A stretch of DNA of 64,000 bases from Arcicella rigui (GCF_034929435.1 NZ_JAYFUM010000015.1:62001-126000); one strand, 5' to 3'; shown: positions 26,868 through 35,494, counted from the stretch's first letter. The notes: a model not told the origin generated them from the sequence alone. A program made the numbers and translations.

Positions 26868-27602
26868 ATGAAACAGTTAATTGTTATCCTTATTTTTTCG
26901 ACAAGTATTTCATCTTTATTAGCTCAAGATAATACTGTTTCTTTGGCAAGCAACCGAGCAATAGCGAAAAAGGAACTTATGCCCGACAGCCAAGATGTGA
27001 AATACATTGCTCTTTTTGGTAATAAGAAAGCGGCAGATGAAGAAGTAATTAAATCTAAAGAATTCTTCCGTCAGTGTGACCAAAACTTCAAAGACCGTGC
27101 AGAAGCCAGTAAATTCTTTGCTGAAAGAGGTTGGGAATATTTGAGTGAAGGCTTGTTAGATACGGCTACTTATCGTTTCAATTTATGTTATCTTCTCGAC
27201 CCAAACAACGTAGAGGCTTACTGGGGTTTAGGTTCTGTAAGTTATCAGAAAAAGAACTACGAAGAATCTGCTAAGTTATTACGAAAAGGTTTGGTTTTAG
27301 CTCCTGAAAACCCAACCTTGATGATTGATGTTGCTACGGTTCAGATTGCTTGTTTTAAAGAAAAAAAGAACTGTGATGACATTGACGATGCTTTAGCTTT
27401 ATTAGAAAAATCACTGACGATTGATTCAACAAATGCAAATGGCTGGCTAAAATACTCTATTGCTGAGTACGAATTAGAACATTATGACAAAGCTTGGACT
27501 TACTTTCATAAGTGTAGATCCTTAGATATAACAATGATTGATATGGGTTTTCTTCAAGAATTATTAGTTAAAAAAGAAGATCCTTTAGGTGTTTTTAAAT
27601 AA
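26868..27602 (+). CDS. exported tetratricopeptide-repeat protein
   Basis: 244 aa with a signal peptide (about 1-19, ending LLAQ). TPR-like helical pairs run from about residue 83 to 225; the clearest are AYWGLGSVSYQKKNYEESAK (two parts) and NGWLKYSIAEYELEHYDKAW. Probably a periplasmic protein-protein interaction scaffold. Cysteines at about 70, 107, 161 and 168 could form disulfides. It is flanked by terminators on both sides, so it is a single-gene unit. No partner is evident. Confidence 0.82.
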   Translation: MKQLIVILIFSTSISSLLAQDNTVSLASNRAIAKKELMPDSQDVKYIALFGNKKAADEEVIKSKEFFRQCDQNFKDRAEASKFFAERGWEYLSEGLLDTATYRFNLCYLLDPNNVEAYWGLGSVSYQKKNYEESAKLLRKGLVLAPENPTLMIDVATVQIACFKEKKNCDDIDDALALLEKSLTIDSTNANGWLKYSIAEYELEHYDKAWTYFHKCRSLDITMIDMGFLQELLVKKEDPLGVFK

Positions 27603-27613
27603 ACAAAATCATT

Positions 27614-27656
27614 CAAAAAAAGCCTCTTTCTTGGTATCAGGAAAGAGGCTTTTTTA
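27614..27656 (+). terminator. terminator after the TPR gene
   Basis: AAAAAAGCCTCTTTC...GAAAGAGGCTTTTTT, perfect 15-bp arms (27616-27655) with A- and T-flanks. Confidence 0.88.
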
Positions 27657-27752
27657 TGCTCAAATAAAAAGTGATTAGAATTTGTATTGAAATTTGTACT
27701 TTCAAAAAGATATTTCTAATATTATGGATTATCTAAAAATCCCTAATTAGTT

Positions 27753-28223
27753 ATGACAGAACAAGAATACTTCGACCAACGCTTGGAAGACCAAAGAGCA
27801 TTTTTTGAGAAAAAAAGTACTGAAAATAAAAAAAAGTACTTTAGATTTAAAGTTATTGTAATCATCCTTTCAGCATCTTTACCCTTTGTCGTTAAGTATA
27901 GCGACGTACCTGCTTTTCCTGAAATTATCGGTTTGATTGGTGTTATCATTTCCATTTTAAGCGGTATTGATACACTTTACAATTATCAAGAACACTGGGT
28001 AAATTACCGAAAAGTAGAAGAAGCTTTGAAGAGAGAGAAATTCTTGTATCTCACAGATTCAGAACCTTATAATACACGTACTAAGTTTAAAAAATTTGTT
28101 GCTAATATAGAAAGTATCATTGCTTCAGAAAACAATGAATGGGTAAATGTCAATAAAAATCAGCCTTCACAAGTAAGTACTAATACTTTGAGCCAAGACA
28201 AACCTCCCGTTTCAGAAGAATAG
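27753..28223 (+). CDS. DUF4231/SLATT-type two-helix membrane protein
   Basis: 156 aa. A charged N-terminal helix (RLEDQRAFFEKKSTENKKKYF) precedes two transmembrane helices (about 33-48 and 58-73), then a helical C-terminal part with NYQEHWVNYRKVEEALKREKFLY and a polar tail. This matches DUF4231, part of the SLATT superfamily. SLATT proteins have been predicted as membrane effectors in nucleotide-signalling conflict systems, but many occur alone. No nucleotidyltransferase or LOG-type gene is adjacent. It converges on rpsG across a bidirectional terminator. Confidence 0.75.
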   Translation: MTEQEYFDQRLEDQRAFFEKKSTENKKKYFRFKVIVIILSASLPFVVKYSDVPAFPEIIGLIGVIISILSGIDTLYNYQEHWVNYRKVEEALKREKFLYLTDSEPYNTRTKFKKFVANIESIIASENNEWVNVNKNQPSQVSTNTLSQDKPPVSEE

Positions 28224-28249
28224 TATTCTAAAGTATCAAGCTATAAAAA

Positions 28250-28286
28250 CAAAAAAGCGAAAGCCTCTCGGTTTTCGCTTTTTTGC
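28250..28286. terminator. bidirectional terminator between the DUF4231 gene and rpsG
   Basis: AAAAAAGCGAAA...TTTTCGCTTTTTTG at 28251-28285, symmetrical A/T flanks, between convergent genes. Confidence 0.82.
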
Positions 28287-28317
28287 TGTGTGTATCTCGT
28301 TGTTGTTAATAATTGAA

Positions 28318-28788
28318 TTAGAATCTGAAGTGAGAGAATGCTTTGTTAGCTTCTGCCATACGGTGCGTATCATCTTTCTTCTTCACTGCTGCACCTTCAC
28401 CTTTAGCTGCTGCCATGATTTCGTTAGCAAGACGGTCGATCATAGTTTTATCTCCACGCTTACGAGCATAAAGAATTAACCATTTCATACCTACTGATAA
28501 CTTACGGTCTGCACGTACTTCCGTTGGAACTTGGAAAGTAGCACCACCTACACGACGGCTTTTTACTTCTACCGATGGCATAACGTTGTTTAATGCTTTT
28601 TTGAATAGCTCTAAACCGTTTTTCTCTTTGGTTCTTTCTTCAACTTTGTCTAATGCACCGTAAAAAATTGTAAATGCTGTTGATTTTTTACCGTCGTACA
28701 TCAAGTTATTAACAAACTTGGTTACCATTACATCCCTAAATTTAGGATCAGGTAATACGTATCTCTTTTTTGGTTTTGACTTTCTCAT
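28318..28788 (-). CDS. rpsG: 30S ribosomal protein S7
   Basis: 156 aa, full length. Blocks typical of S7: MRKSKPKKRYVLPDP, KFVNNLMYDGKKSTAF, EVKSRRVGGATFQVP and the C-terminal DDTHRMAEANKAFSHFRF. It nucleates assembly of the small-subunit head and contacts the E-site tRNA. Second and last gene of the rpsL-rpsG unit; fusA, which normally follows, is not present. Confidence 0.97.
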   Translation of the reverse strand: MRKSKPKKRYVLPDPKFRDVMVTKFVNNLMYDGKKSTAFTIFYGALDKVEERTKEKNGLELFKKALNNVMPSVEVKSRRVGGATFQVPTEVRADRKLSVGMKWLILYARKRGDKTMIDRLANEIMAAAKGEGAAVKKKDDTHRMAEANKAFSHFRF

Positions 28789-28857
28789 TGGATTGTTAAG
28801 ATTTTAAGTTTAGCCCATCTTCTGCCCTTAACTAAAGCATACTGGACTGTTTTTGTA

Positions 28858-28888
28858 ATTTGATGATTTGAAAATTTGATGATTTGAA
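28858..28888. repeat. AATTTGAAAATTTGA-type repeat in the rpsL-rpsG spacer
   Basis: Three successive ATTTGATG/ATTTGAAA words (TTTGATGATTTGAAAATTTG and onward). Same family as in the rplK-rplA and rplJ-rplL spacers. Confidence 0.5.
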
Positions 28889-28928
28889 AATGTTATACTT
28901 TCAAATTTCTCAATTAACGAATATCAAA

Positions 28929-29351
28929 TTATTTTTTCTTACCGCCTTTTCCGCCTTTTACTGGAGCTGCCACTTGACCTGGTTTAGGACGTTTAGCACC
29001 ATATTTAGAACGACGTTGACGACGACCATTTACACCAGCAGTATCTAATGCACCACGGATGATATGGTAACGTACCCCTGGTAAGTCTTTCACACGACCA
29101 CCACGAATCAATACGATTGAGTGTTCTTGCAAGTTGTGTCCTTCACCTGGAATATAAGCGTTTACTTCTTTGCCGTTTGTTAAACGTACACGGGCTACTT
29201 TACGCATCGCCGAGTTTGGCTTCTTAGGCGTAGTAGTATAAACCCTTGTACACACGCCACGACGTTGCGGACAAGAATCAAGAGCAGGAGATTTCGACTT
29301 CCAAGTCATTTGCTCCCTGCCATTTCTTACTAACTGTTGTATAGTTGGCAT
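28929..29351 (-). CDS. rpsL: 30S ribosomal protein S12
   Basis: 140 aa from the ATG at 29349-29351, giving the canonical MPTIQQLVRNGR start; an upstream ATG at 29396 adds 15 non-homologous residues. TTPKKPNSAMRK carries the wild-type lysine of the streptomycin-resistance site and GGRVKDLPGVRYH the second. S12 controls decoding accuracy. The C-terminus is extended and Lys/Gly-rich (KGGKGGKKK). Preceded by an exact promoter. Confidence 0.97.
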   Translation of the reverse strand: MPTIQQLVRNGREQMTWKSKSPALDSCPQRRGVCTRVYTTTPKKPNSAMRKVARVRLTNGKEVNAYIPGEGHNLQEHSIVLIRGGRVKDLPGVRYHIIRGALDTAGVNGRRQRRSKYGAKRPKPGQVAAPVKGGKGGKKK

Positions 29352-29469
29352 TTTGTGTTGTTTTAATAGAGATACACATATCTGATTTTTAAACACTTAG
29401 CTAATCATTCTCCGAAAAATTTACTTTTACCTTGAAGGATTTCGTATAATTACCTCAAAATCAGGGGTG

Positions 29470-29499
29470 CAAAATTACGCAAAGTATCTGAGATACAAA
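29470..29499 (-). promoter_or_regulatory. rpsL promoter (Bacteroidota -33/-7)
   Basis: On the minus strand TTTG (29496-29499), 18 bases, then TAATTTTG (29470-29477). It lies between the uxuA stop at 29514 and rpsL and would give a leader of about 110 nt. Confidence 0.75.
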
Positions 29500-29513
29500 A
29501 GGTTTAATTAAAT

Positions 29514-30710
29514 TTATTTAACATCTAAGCTACGTTCAATGCCTAATTCTAAGCCTCGTAGCTCTGCCAAGCCTCTCAAACGCCCAATTGCTGTATAACC
29601 CGGGTTGGTTCGCTTCTCTGGATTGAGGTCATCTAACATTCTGTGTCCGTGGTCGGGGCGGAATGGTAAACGGTAATCATTTCTACCAGCTTCGATTCTT
29701 TTACGCTGTTCGATTACCAAAGCTTTCATTACGCCGTACATATCCACATCGCCAGCAAGGTGGTCTGCTTCGTGGAAATTTCCTTCTGCATCACGCTTGG
29801 TTGCTCTTAAATGGACAAAATTGATTCTATCTCCTAATCTTTCTACCATGCCAACCAAATCGTTGTCTTCACGAACGCCATAGCTACCTGTGCAGAAACA
29901 CAAGCCATTGTTAGGGCTTTCGTAAGCTTCCAAAATTTGTTTTGCATCAGCTTCTGTACTTACTACTCTTGGTAAGCCTAAAATTGGATACGGCGGGTCG
30001 TCGGGGTGAATGGCTAAATTAATGCCCGCTTCTTCGGCTACGGGCGTGATTTCTCTTAGAAATTCATAAAGGTTCTCTCTTAATTCTTTATCGCCTACTT
30101 CTTTGTAGCCTTCCAAAACGACTAAAAATTCTTCTACGGTAAAACTTTCTTCGCTTCCCGGCAAACCTGCGATAATATTACGAGTAAGTTTTTCACGCTG
30201 TGCTTCGGTAGAGTTTTCAAACCAAGCTTTGGCTTTTTCTAATTGAAGGGCTGTATAACTTGCTTCGGCATTTGGTCTTTTTAAAATATAGATTTCAAAA
30301 GCCGCAAACTCGGTGGCATCAAAACGCAAAGCCGTTGAGCCATCTGCCATCGGAGCATCTAAGTCGGTACGAGTCCAATCTAAAACAGGCATGAAATTAT
30401 AGCAAACGGTATCAATGCCACATTTTCCAAGATTGATTAATGATTGCTTATAATTTTCAATATACTCACGATAGTTTCCTGTACGTTTTTTGATGTCTTC
30501 ATGCACAGGTACACTTTCAATTACTGATAAAGTCAAGCCCGCTGCTTCTACTTCTGCTTTACGTTTTTGGATTTCATCTACCGTCCAGATTACGCCATTA
30601 GGTAAATGGTGTAAAGCCGTAACGATTCCTGTTGCTCCTGCTTGACGAATATGGGCTAATGGAACTGGGTCTTTTGTTCCAAACCAACGAAATGTTTGTT
30701 CTAAAGGCAT
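29514..30710 (-). CDS. uxuA: mannonate dehydratase
   Basis: 398 aa from the ATG at 30708-30710; a longer frame to 30782 adds 24 hydrophobic residues that overlap the upstream terminator region and are not part of the family. It dehydrates D-mannonate to 2-keto-3-deoxygluconate in hexuronate breakdown. Motifs include FRWFGTKDPVPLAHIRQAG, VIESVPVHEDIKKR, YNFMPVLDWTRTDL, LAIHPDDPP with metal-binding His/Asp and FRPDHGHRM. No other uronate genes are nearby. Confidence 0.95.
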   Translation of the reverse strand: MPLEQTFRWFGTKDPVPLAHIRQAGATGIVTALHHLPNGVIWTVDEIQKRKAEVEAAGLTLSVIESVPVHEDIKKRTGNYREYIENYKQSLINLGKCGIDTVCYNFMPVLDWTRTDLDAPMADGSTALRFDATEFAAFEIYILKRPNAEASYTALQLEKAKAWFENSTEAQREKLTRNIIAGLPGSEESFTVEEFLVVLEGYKEVGDKELRENLYEFLREITPVAEEAGINLAIHPDDPPYPILGLPRVVSTEADAKQILEAYESPNNGLCFCTGSYGVREDNDLVGMVERLGDRINFVHLRATKRDAEGNFHEADHLAGDVDMYGVMKALVIEQRKRIEAGRNDYRLPFRPDHGHRMLDDLNPEKRTNPGYTAIGRLRGLAELRGLELGIERSLDVK

Positions 30711-30782
30711 TTTGCTAAATGAATAATAGATTGATAATAAAATATAAAGAAGTATAAGGACTTTATTTACCCATTTCGGCAC

Positions 30783-30840
30783 ACAAAAAAATAGAGGCTT
30801 TTGCAGTACTTTATAAATAAGTATTACAAAAGCCTCTATG
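30783..30840 (-). terminator. terminator of the OmpA-lipoprotein gene
   Basis: ATAGAGGCTTTTG...CAAAAGCCTCTAT arms (30791-30803 and 30827-30839) with a 23-base loop; the minus strand continues in a run of T. Confidence 0.8.
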
Positions 30841-30860
30841 GAGCTATATTAATTTGAAAA

Positions 30861-32852
30861 TTAGTTTACAGAAATTACTTTAAATTCTGTTCTACGGTTC
30901 AATTGATGTTCTTCTTCGGTACATGGAACGCCATCAGCACATTTGTTCACCAATTGACTTTCGCCATAACCTTTGGCTATAATTCTCGCTGGCGAAATTC
31001 CTTTTGAAATAATGTAAGCAACGGCTGCATCGGCTCTTCTTTGCGAAAGTTTCGCATTATACTCTGTGGTAGCTCGTGAGTCGGTATGTGAGCCTAACTC
31101 CAATTTAATAGTAGGATTATCATTCAAAATCTGAACGATTTTATCTAATTCTGGCGAAGCATCACTTCTAATATTTGCTTTATCTAAATCGTAATAAATT
31201 GGAGCTATTTGAAAGAGTTTTGTAATTTCTTTTCCAACCTCTGGTTTATCTAATTTGATACTTGCATAGAAAATCGTGTCGGTTTCTGTTTTAGTAAGTT
31301 TTTCTAATGGAATAGATTTTCCGACCATCGTAAAAGGCTCACGTTTGGTGAAATAACCTTTTTTCTCCGTCACCAAAGTATAGCTTTGGTCTTCTTCTAA
31401 TTTTACTTTGCCAAATTTACCAGCCTTTGTATAAAGCTCGTCTATTGCCTGATTACTCGCATTGTCGATGATGGCTACTTTCACAGAATCAAGAGCTTGG
31501 TCGTTCATGTCTGTTACATTTCCAATCAAATAATAGCGAACGATTTTTTTCTTATTAGGATTCTCTTTGGCTAAAATCGGCGGAACGTCGTACTTTTTAT
31601 CTGGTTGAGTATTTTCAAAATAATAAATATCGTCGTCTCCTTTACCAGAATCACGGTTTGAAGCAAAGTAACCTTTGGTAGAATCAATGGCAACTAAACC
31701 AAAATCATCAAAACGAGAGTTGAGCGGAATTCCCAAATGCTCAACCGTAATTTCTCCATTTTTACGAGTAGCCACAAATAAATCTAAACCGCCAATACCA
31801 GCATGACCATCCGAAGAGAAGTATAATTTGCCATCCGAAGAAACATAAGGAAACATTTCATCGCCTGCTGTATTGATTTCCGAACCTAAATTAATGGCTC
31901 TTCCGAAGCGTCCTGCTTTGTCGATATTGGCACGATACAAATCTATACCGCCTTTTCCACCTGCACGGTTCGAACCAAAATAAAGTGTTTTATTATCTGC
32001 CGAAAATGACGGGCAACCATCCCAAGCCAAAGAATCTGAAACCGAAATTACTTCTGGTTCTGTCCAAACGCCATCAACATTTCTTGAAATATACAAATCT
32101 ACATCTGGCGAATCGTCTGAGCGTTTTCCTGCGTTTCCTCTGGCAAAAACCATTGTTTTTCCATCTTTCGAGAAAGTAGGCGTTCCTTCATTGACATTAT
32201 TTTTGAAAACATTGGCACTAAAAAGATTGGGCGTTCCCAATTCGGTTGGCGAATTCAAAGAAGCACGATACAAGCCTAAATAAGGCAAACCATTACTTTT
32301 ATAAACGATGTCTTTGCGAGAAGCCGTAAAAATCAAATCATTTCCTTGAATGATAGGAGCAAACTCTGCCCCCGAAGAATTGATATTCAAAGGCTTTAAT
32401 TCAATAAAAGTTTTTTTATTTGCCAAAGCTTCTACTTCTTCCAATTGGTCGATTTCTGCTTGTGCTTTGGCTTTGAAAACCTTGCTTGGTACGCCAGAAA
32501 GATATTTTTCAAAATTTTGGGCAGCCTCTTGATACTTGCCTTGCATTTTCAAAGCCATTCCCAAATGATAACGCAAATCGGTGTCTTTACTTCCAGAAGC
32601 TAATGCTTTTTCGTAAAACTCACTTGCTAAAGTTAAGCGATTAGACAATCTATATGATTCGGCAATGAAATAATTGGTCTTTCCAGATTCATAATTGGCA
32701 GCAGATGCTTTTTTAAATTCTTTAATGGCTAATTCGTACTCGCCATTGTCAAATTTTTTCTGTCCTTTTTTAAACGATTGTAAAGCTGAATTACAACTAT
32801 TCAACAAGATAATCGCAGCGAAAAGAGCTATAAGTTGACGAAATTTTTGCAT
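30861..32852 (-). CDS. PorE-like TPR-PD40-OmpA lipoprotein
   Basis: 663 aa. Lipoprotein signal with lipobox LLNSC (Cys20). Domains in order: TPR repeats (about 25-140), a PD40/WD40-like propeller (about 160-425, with repeated SxDGKxxYFxSxR units), a carboxypeptidase-regulatory-like beta domain (about 440-530) and a C-terminal OmpA peptidoglycan-binding domain (about 545-660, NPTIKLELGSHTDSRA). This is the layout of PorE, an outer-membrane to peptidoglycan anchor of the type IX secretion system, but PorE-like proteins occur in several copies per genome. No other T9SS gene is adjacent. Confidence 0.87.
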   Translation of the reverse strand: MQKFRQLIALFAAIILLNSCNSALQSFKKGQKKFDNGEYELAIKEFKKASAANYESGKTNYFIAESYRLSNRLTLASEFYEKALASGSKDTDLRYHLGMALKMQGKYQEAAQNFEKYLSGVPSKVFKAKAQAEIDQLEEVEALANKKTFIELKPLNINSSGAEFAPIIQGNDLIFTASRKDIVYKSNGLPYLGLYRASLNSPTELGTPNLFSANVFKNNVNEGTPTFSKDGKTMVFARGNAGKRSDDSPDVDLYISRNVDGVWTEPEVISVSDSLAWDGCPSFSADNKTLYFGSNRAGGKGGIDLYRANIDKAGRFGRAINLGSEINTAGDEMFPYVSSDGKLYFSSDGHAGIGGLDLFVATRKNGEITVEHLGIPLNSRFDDFGLVAIDSTKGYFASNRDSGKGDDDIYYFENTQPDKKYDVPPILAKENPNKKKIVRYYLIGNVTDMNDQALDSVKVAIIDNASNQAIDELYTKAGKFGKVKLEEDQSYTLVTEKKGYFTKREPFTMVGKSIPLEKLTKTETDTIFYASIKLDKPEVGKEITKLFQIAPIYYDLDKANIRSDASPELDKIVQILNDNPTIKLELGSHTDSRATTEYNAKLSQRRADAAVAYIISKGISPARIIAKGYGESQLVNKCADGVPCTEEEHQLNRRTEFKVISVN

Positions 32853-33191
32853 AGTTTTCTTTTGAGAGAATTAATTTGATAAATCTGAGTAAAGGTTTTG
32901 GCTACGTTTAATTTAAAATAATGAAGTTGGAAAATGAACGAAATTTACTCAGAATACGGTAAATATAACCAATTTATAAACGTCTTTTGGCGTAAAATGA
33001 TTGTACTCTAAAGATTTTAATTTAGACAACATTAATAATGACCTTGAAATTACTTTAAAAGAAATCTGAATAAACGATTTTTTTACTGAATCATAAGCCT
33101 TTGAACAGCCTAAAATTGAGTGAAAGTAAAGAGAAAAAAAATCTTTAAAAATTTGTACTTTAAGAAGTATCAAAAGTATAAAAATTTATTG

Positions 33192-33199
33192 TACCTTTG
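33192..33199 (+). promoter_or_regulatory. -7 box of the pseudouridine synthase gene
   Basis: TACCTTTG matches TAnnTTTG exactly and is followed by CGAG. No good TTTG lies at 17-23 bases upstream, so a promoter is likely but the -33 element is weak. The start site would be about 185 nt before the ATG. Confidence 0.5.
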
Positions 33200-33227
33200 C
33201 GAGCCTTTTATCAAAAGGCAATATTTA

Positions 33228-33293
33228 AGTTTCTGAAAGTGAATTACTTATTTTTATTTCACCTTTATTTTAAAGATTTTTTCAGAGACTAAA
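33228..33293 (+). promoter_or_regulatory. structured leader upstream of the pseudouridine synthase
   Basis: Arms AGTTTCTGAAA and TTTCAGAGACT (about 33230-33292, one mismatch) enclose smaller inverted words (GTGAA/TTCAC and CTTT/AAAG), forming a possible multi-branch stem within the 5' leader. The role is unknown. Confidence 0.35.
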
Positions 33294-33388
33294 ATATTTT
33301 ATTTTACAGCAGTGATGTTGCAATATTTCAACTAAGACATCCACGGAAGGAAAACTGATAATTTCTGTATCCGTCGATAAAATTAACA

Positions 33389-35368
33389 ATGAGAAAGCGA
33401 ATCGAAAAAGAAGATTTGGGCTTCGAGAGAAGACAACAAACTCGTGAAAGAAAAGACGAGTTAAGCCGTGAATTAGGACGTGAAGTGCCTACAAGAAAGA
33501 CTTACGGAGGTGATGCAGAACGCAGACCACAGGGCGAAAGAAGAGAGTTTAACGCAGGTGAGCGTCGTGATTTCAAACCACAAGGCGAAAGAAGAGAGTT
33601 TAACTCAGGCGAACGTCGTGATTTCAAACCACAAGGTGAAAGAAGAGAATTCAACTCAGGCGAACGTCGTGATTTCAAACCACAAGGCGAAAGAAGAGAG
33701 TTTAACTCAGGCGAACGTCGTGATTTTAAACCACAAGGCGAAAGAAGAGAATTTAACTCAGGTGAACGTCGTGACTTCAAACCACAAGGCGAAAGAAGAG
33801 AATTTAACTCAGGTGAACGTCGTGATTTCAAACCACAGGGCGAAAGAAGAGAATTTAATTCAGGCGAACGTCGTGATTTTAAACCACAAGGCGAAAGAAG
33901 AGAATTTAACTCGGGCGAACGTCGTGACTTCAAACCACAAGGCGAAAGAAGAGAATTCAACTCAGGCGAACGTCGTGATTTTAAACCACAAGGCGAAAGA
34001 AGAGAATTCAACTCAGGCGAACGTCGTGATTTTAAACCACAAGGCGAAAGAAGAGAATTTAACTCGGGCGAACGTCGTGACTTCAAACCACAAGGCGAAA
34101 GAAGAGAATTTAATTCGGGCGAACGTCGTGATTTTAAACCACAAGGTGAAAGAAGAGAATTTAATTCGGGCGAACGTCGTGATTTCAAACCACAAGGCGA
34201 AAGAAGAGAATTTAATTCAGGCGAACGTCGTGATTTCAAACCACAGGGCGAAAGAAGAGAATTTAACTCAGGCGAACGTCGTGATTTCAAACCACAAGGT
34301 GAAAGAAGAGAATTTAACTCAGGCGAACGTCGTGATTTTAAACCACAAGGTGACAAACCAGCTTTTGAACGCAAAGAGTTTGTAGATAAAAGAAAACCTG
34401 TTGGCAAAAGATTTGATAAAGGCGACTTTAACAAACCTCGTCCGGGAGTTGAAAGTTTTGAAAAAAAAAGTCGAGGCGATAAATCTGAAAAAACCTTTGG
34501 TTCGTCCAAAGCAAATTTCGGAGGAGATAACCTTTTCAAAGCTCATAGACCAGTAGAACAGTCTGATAAATGGACACCTAACTACAAGCTTGACAAGTAC
34601 AAAGAAACCGCTCCAAAGAAAGTTCAGAAATTGATTGAAAAATCTGAGCATAAATCTACTTCTGAAGTACGTTTGAACCGCTACATTGCGAACTCAGGCG
34701 TTTGTTCTCGTAGAGAAGCGGATGATTTAATCAAAGCTGGCGAAATTAAAGTAAATGGTACGGTAGTAACCGAAATGGGCTATCAAGTAAAGCCAGGCGA
34801 TATTGTAAAGTACGGTAGCAAAAAGTTGAATCGTGAGAAAATGGTATATGTTTTGGTGAACAAACCGAAAGATTTTATCACAACCACAGAAGACCCGAAC
34901 GACCGTAAAACAGTAATGGATTTAGTGAAAAATGCTTGTGAAGAACGTATCTACCCAGTAGGTCGTTTGGACAGAAACACGACAGGTCTTTTATTATTAA
35001 CAAACGACGGGGAGTTGGCAGATAAATTGACTCACCCTTCAAATGAAGTAGAGAAATTATACCAAGTTGAATTAGATAAACCTCTGACAGAAGAGCATTT
35101 CGAGCAAATCAAAGGGGGTATTACTTTAGAAGATGGCGAAATCAAAGCTGATGAATTAGGCATTGTTACTCCTGACGCTATGGTAGTTGGTATCAAAATT
35201 CACTCTGGAAGAAATAGAATTGTTAGACGTATTTTTGAATCTTTAGGTTATGAAGTATTAAAACTTGACAGAACGACCTTCGCAGGTTTAACCAAAAAAG
35301 ACTTACCAAGAGGTACTTGGCGTTTCTTAACAGAAAGAGAAGTTGTAAAGCTGAAATTCTATAAGTAA
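33389..35368 (+). CDS. RsuA/RluB-family pseudouridine synthase with long repetitive N-terminal extension
   Basis: 659 aa. Residues 47-318 are 16 tandem copies of a 17-residue unit, PQGERREFNSGERRDFK, strongly charged and predicted disordered; a lysine-rich linker follows to about 425. Then come an S4 RNA-binding domain (VRLNRYIANSGVCSRREAD, about 427-475) and the synthase domain with catalytic Asp in GRLDRNTTGLLLL (about 530) and the RNRIVRRIFES motif. The enzyme probably makes a 23S or 16S rRNA pseudouridine (RluB- or RsuA-like); the exact site cannot be told. Such basic, low-complexity tails probably bind RNA. Normal catalytic part, unusual N-terminus. Confidence 0.93.
   Translation: MRKRIEKEDLGFERRQQTRERKDELSRELGREVPTRKTYGGDAERRPQGERREFNAGERRDFKPQGERREFNSGERRDFKPQGERREFNSGERRDFKPQGERREFNSGERRDFKPQGERREFNSGERRDFKPQGERREFNSGERRDFKPQGERREFNSGERRDFKPQGERREFNSGERRDFKPQGERREFNSGERRDFKPQGERREFNSGERRDFKPQGERREFNSGERRDFKPQGERREFNSGERRDFKPQGERREFNSGERRDFKPQGERREFNSGERRDFKPQGERREFNSGERRDFKPQGERREFNSGERRDFKPQGDKPAFERKEFVDKRKPVGKRFDKGDFNKPRPGVESFEKKSRGDKSEKTFGSSKANFGGDNLFKAHRPVEQSDKWTPNYKLDKYKETAPKKVQKLIEKSEHKSTSEVRLNRYIANSGVCSRREADDLIKAGEIKVNGTVVTEMGYQVKPGDIVKYGSKKLNREKMVYVLVNKPKDFITTTEDPNDRKTVMDLVKNACEERIYPVGRLDRNTTGLLLLTNDGELADKLTHPSNEVEKLYQVELDKPLTEEHFEQIKGGITLEDGEIKADELGIVTPDAMVVGIKIHSGRNRIVRRIFESLGYEVLKLDRTTFAGLTKKDLPRGTWRFLTEREVVKLKFYK
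33527..34342 (+). repeat. 51-bp in-frame minisatellite, 16 copies
   Basis: From CCA at 33527 to 34342 is 816 bases, exactly 16 x 51. Each copy encodes PQGERREFN(S/A)GERRDFK. Copies differ mainly at synonymous third positions (CAAGGC/CAAGGT/CAGGGC, TTTAAC/TTCAAC/TTTAAT), so the peptide is kept while the DNA drifts. Confidence 0.97.
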
Positions 35369-35460
35369 GCTGTCTGCCATGAGCAATCAGCTATGAGATT
35401 TTTAATTTTACAAAATCTCAAGTCTTTTATCTTTTGTCTTTATGACGTTAAAGTAAAAAT

Positions 35461-35494
35461 TAAAAAAGCCACTGAAATTCAGTGGCTTTTTTAA
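35461..35494. terminator. bidirectional terminator between the pseudouridine synthase and AraC genes
   Basis: AAAAAAGCCACTGAA...TTCAGTGGCTTTTTT, perfect arms at 35462-35492, between convergent genes. Confidence 0.85.

Larger units (their letters stand above)
32853..33388. other. divergent intergenic region between the OmpA lipoprotein and the pseudouridine synthase
   Basis: 536 bases, AT-rich, without a convincing gene. A weak minus-strand frame at 32949-33173 has no homology that I recognise. It carries a -7 box and a structured leader for the plus-strand gene. Confidence 0.5.

Noticed and set aside
29352..29396. N-terminal extension of rpsL
   Set aside because: The canonical S12 start is the ATG at 29349-29351; the 15 extra residues are not part of the family.
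30711..30782. N-terminal hydrophobic extension of uxuA
   Set aside because: Mannonate dehydratase is cytosolic and begins MPLEQTFRWFG; the extension is the run-in from the upstream terminator.
32949..33173. 74-codon minus-strand frame in the intergenic gap
   Set aside because: No recognisable features, very AT-rich, overlaps the presumed promoter region of the pseudouridine synthase.
33527..34342. CRISPR-like array
   Set aside because: Units are contiguous and coding, with no spacers.
33502..34539. Long antisense open frame (345 codons) and a second plus frame (33480-34385) across the pseudouridine synthase repeat
   Set aside because: Both are by-products of the 51-bp repeat, whose length is a multiple of 3 and has no stop in those frames. 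They have no independent start context.
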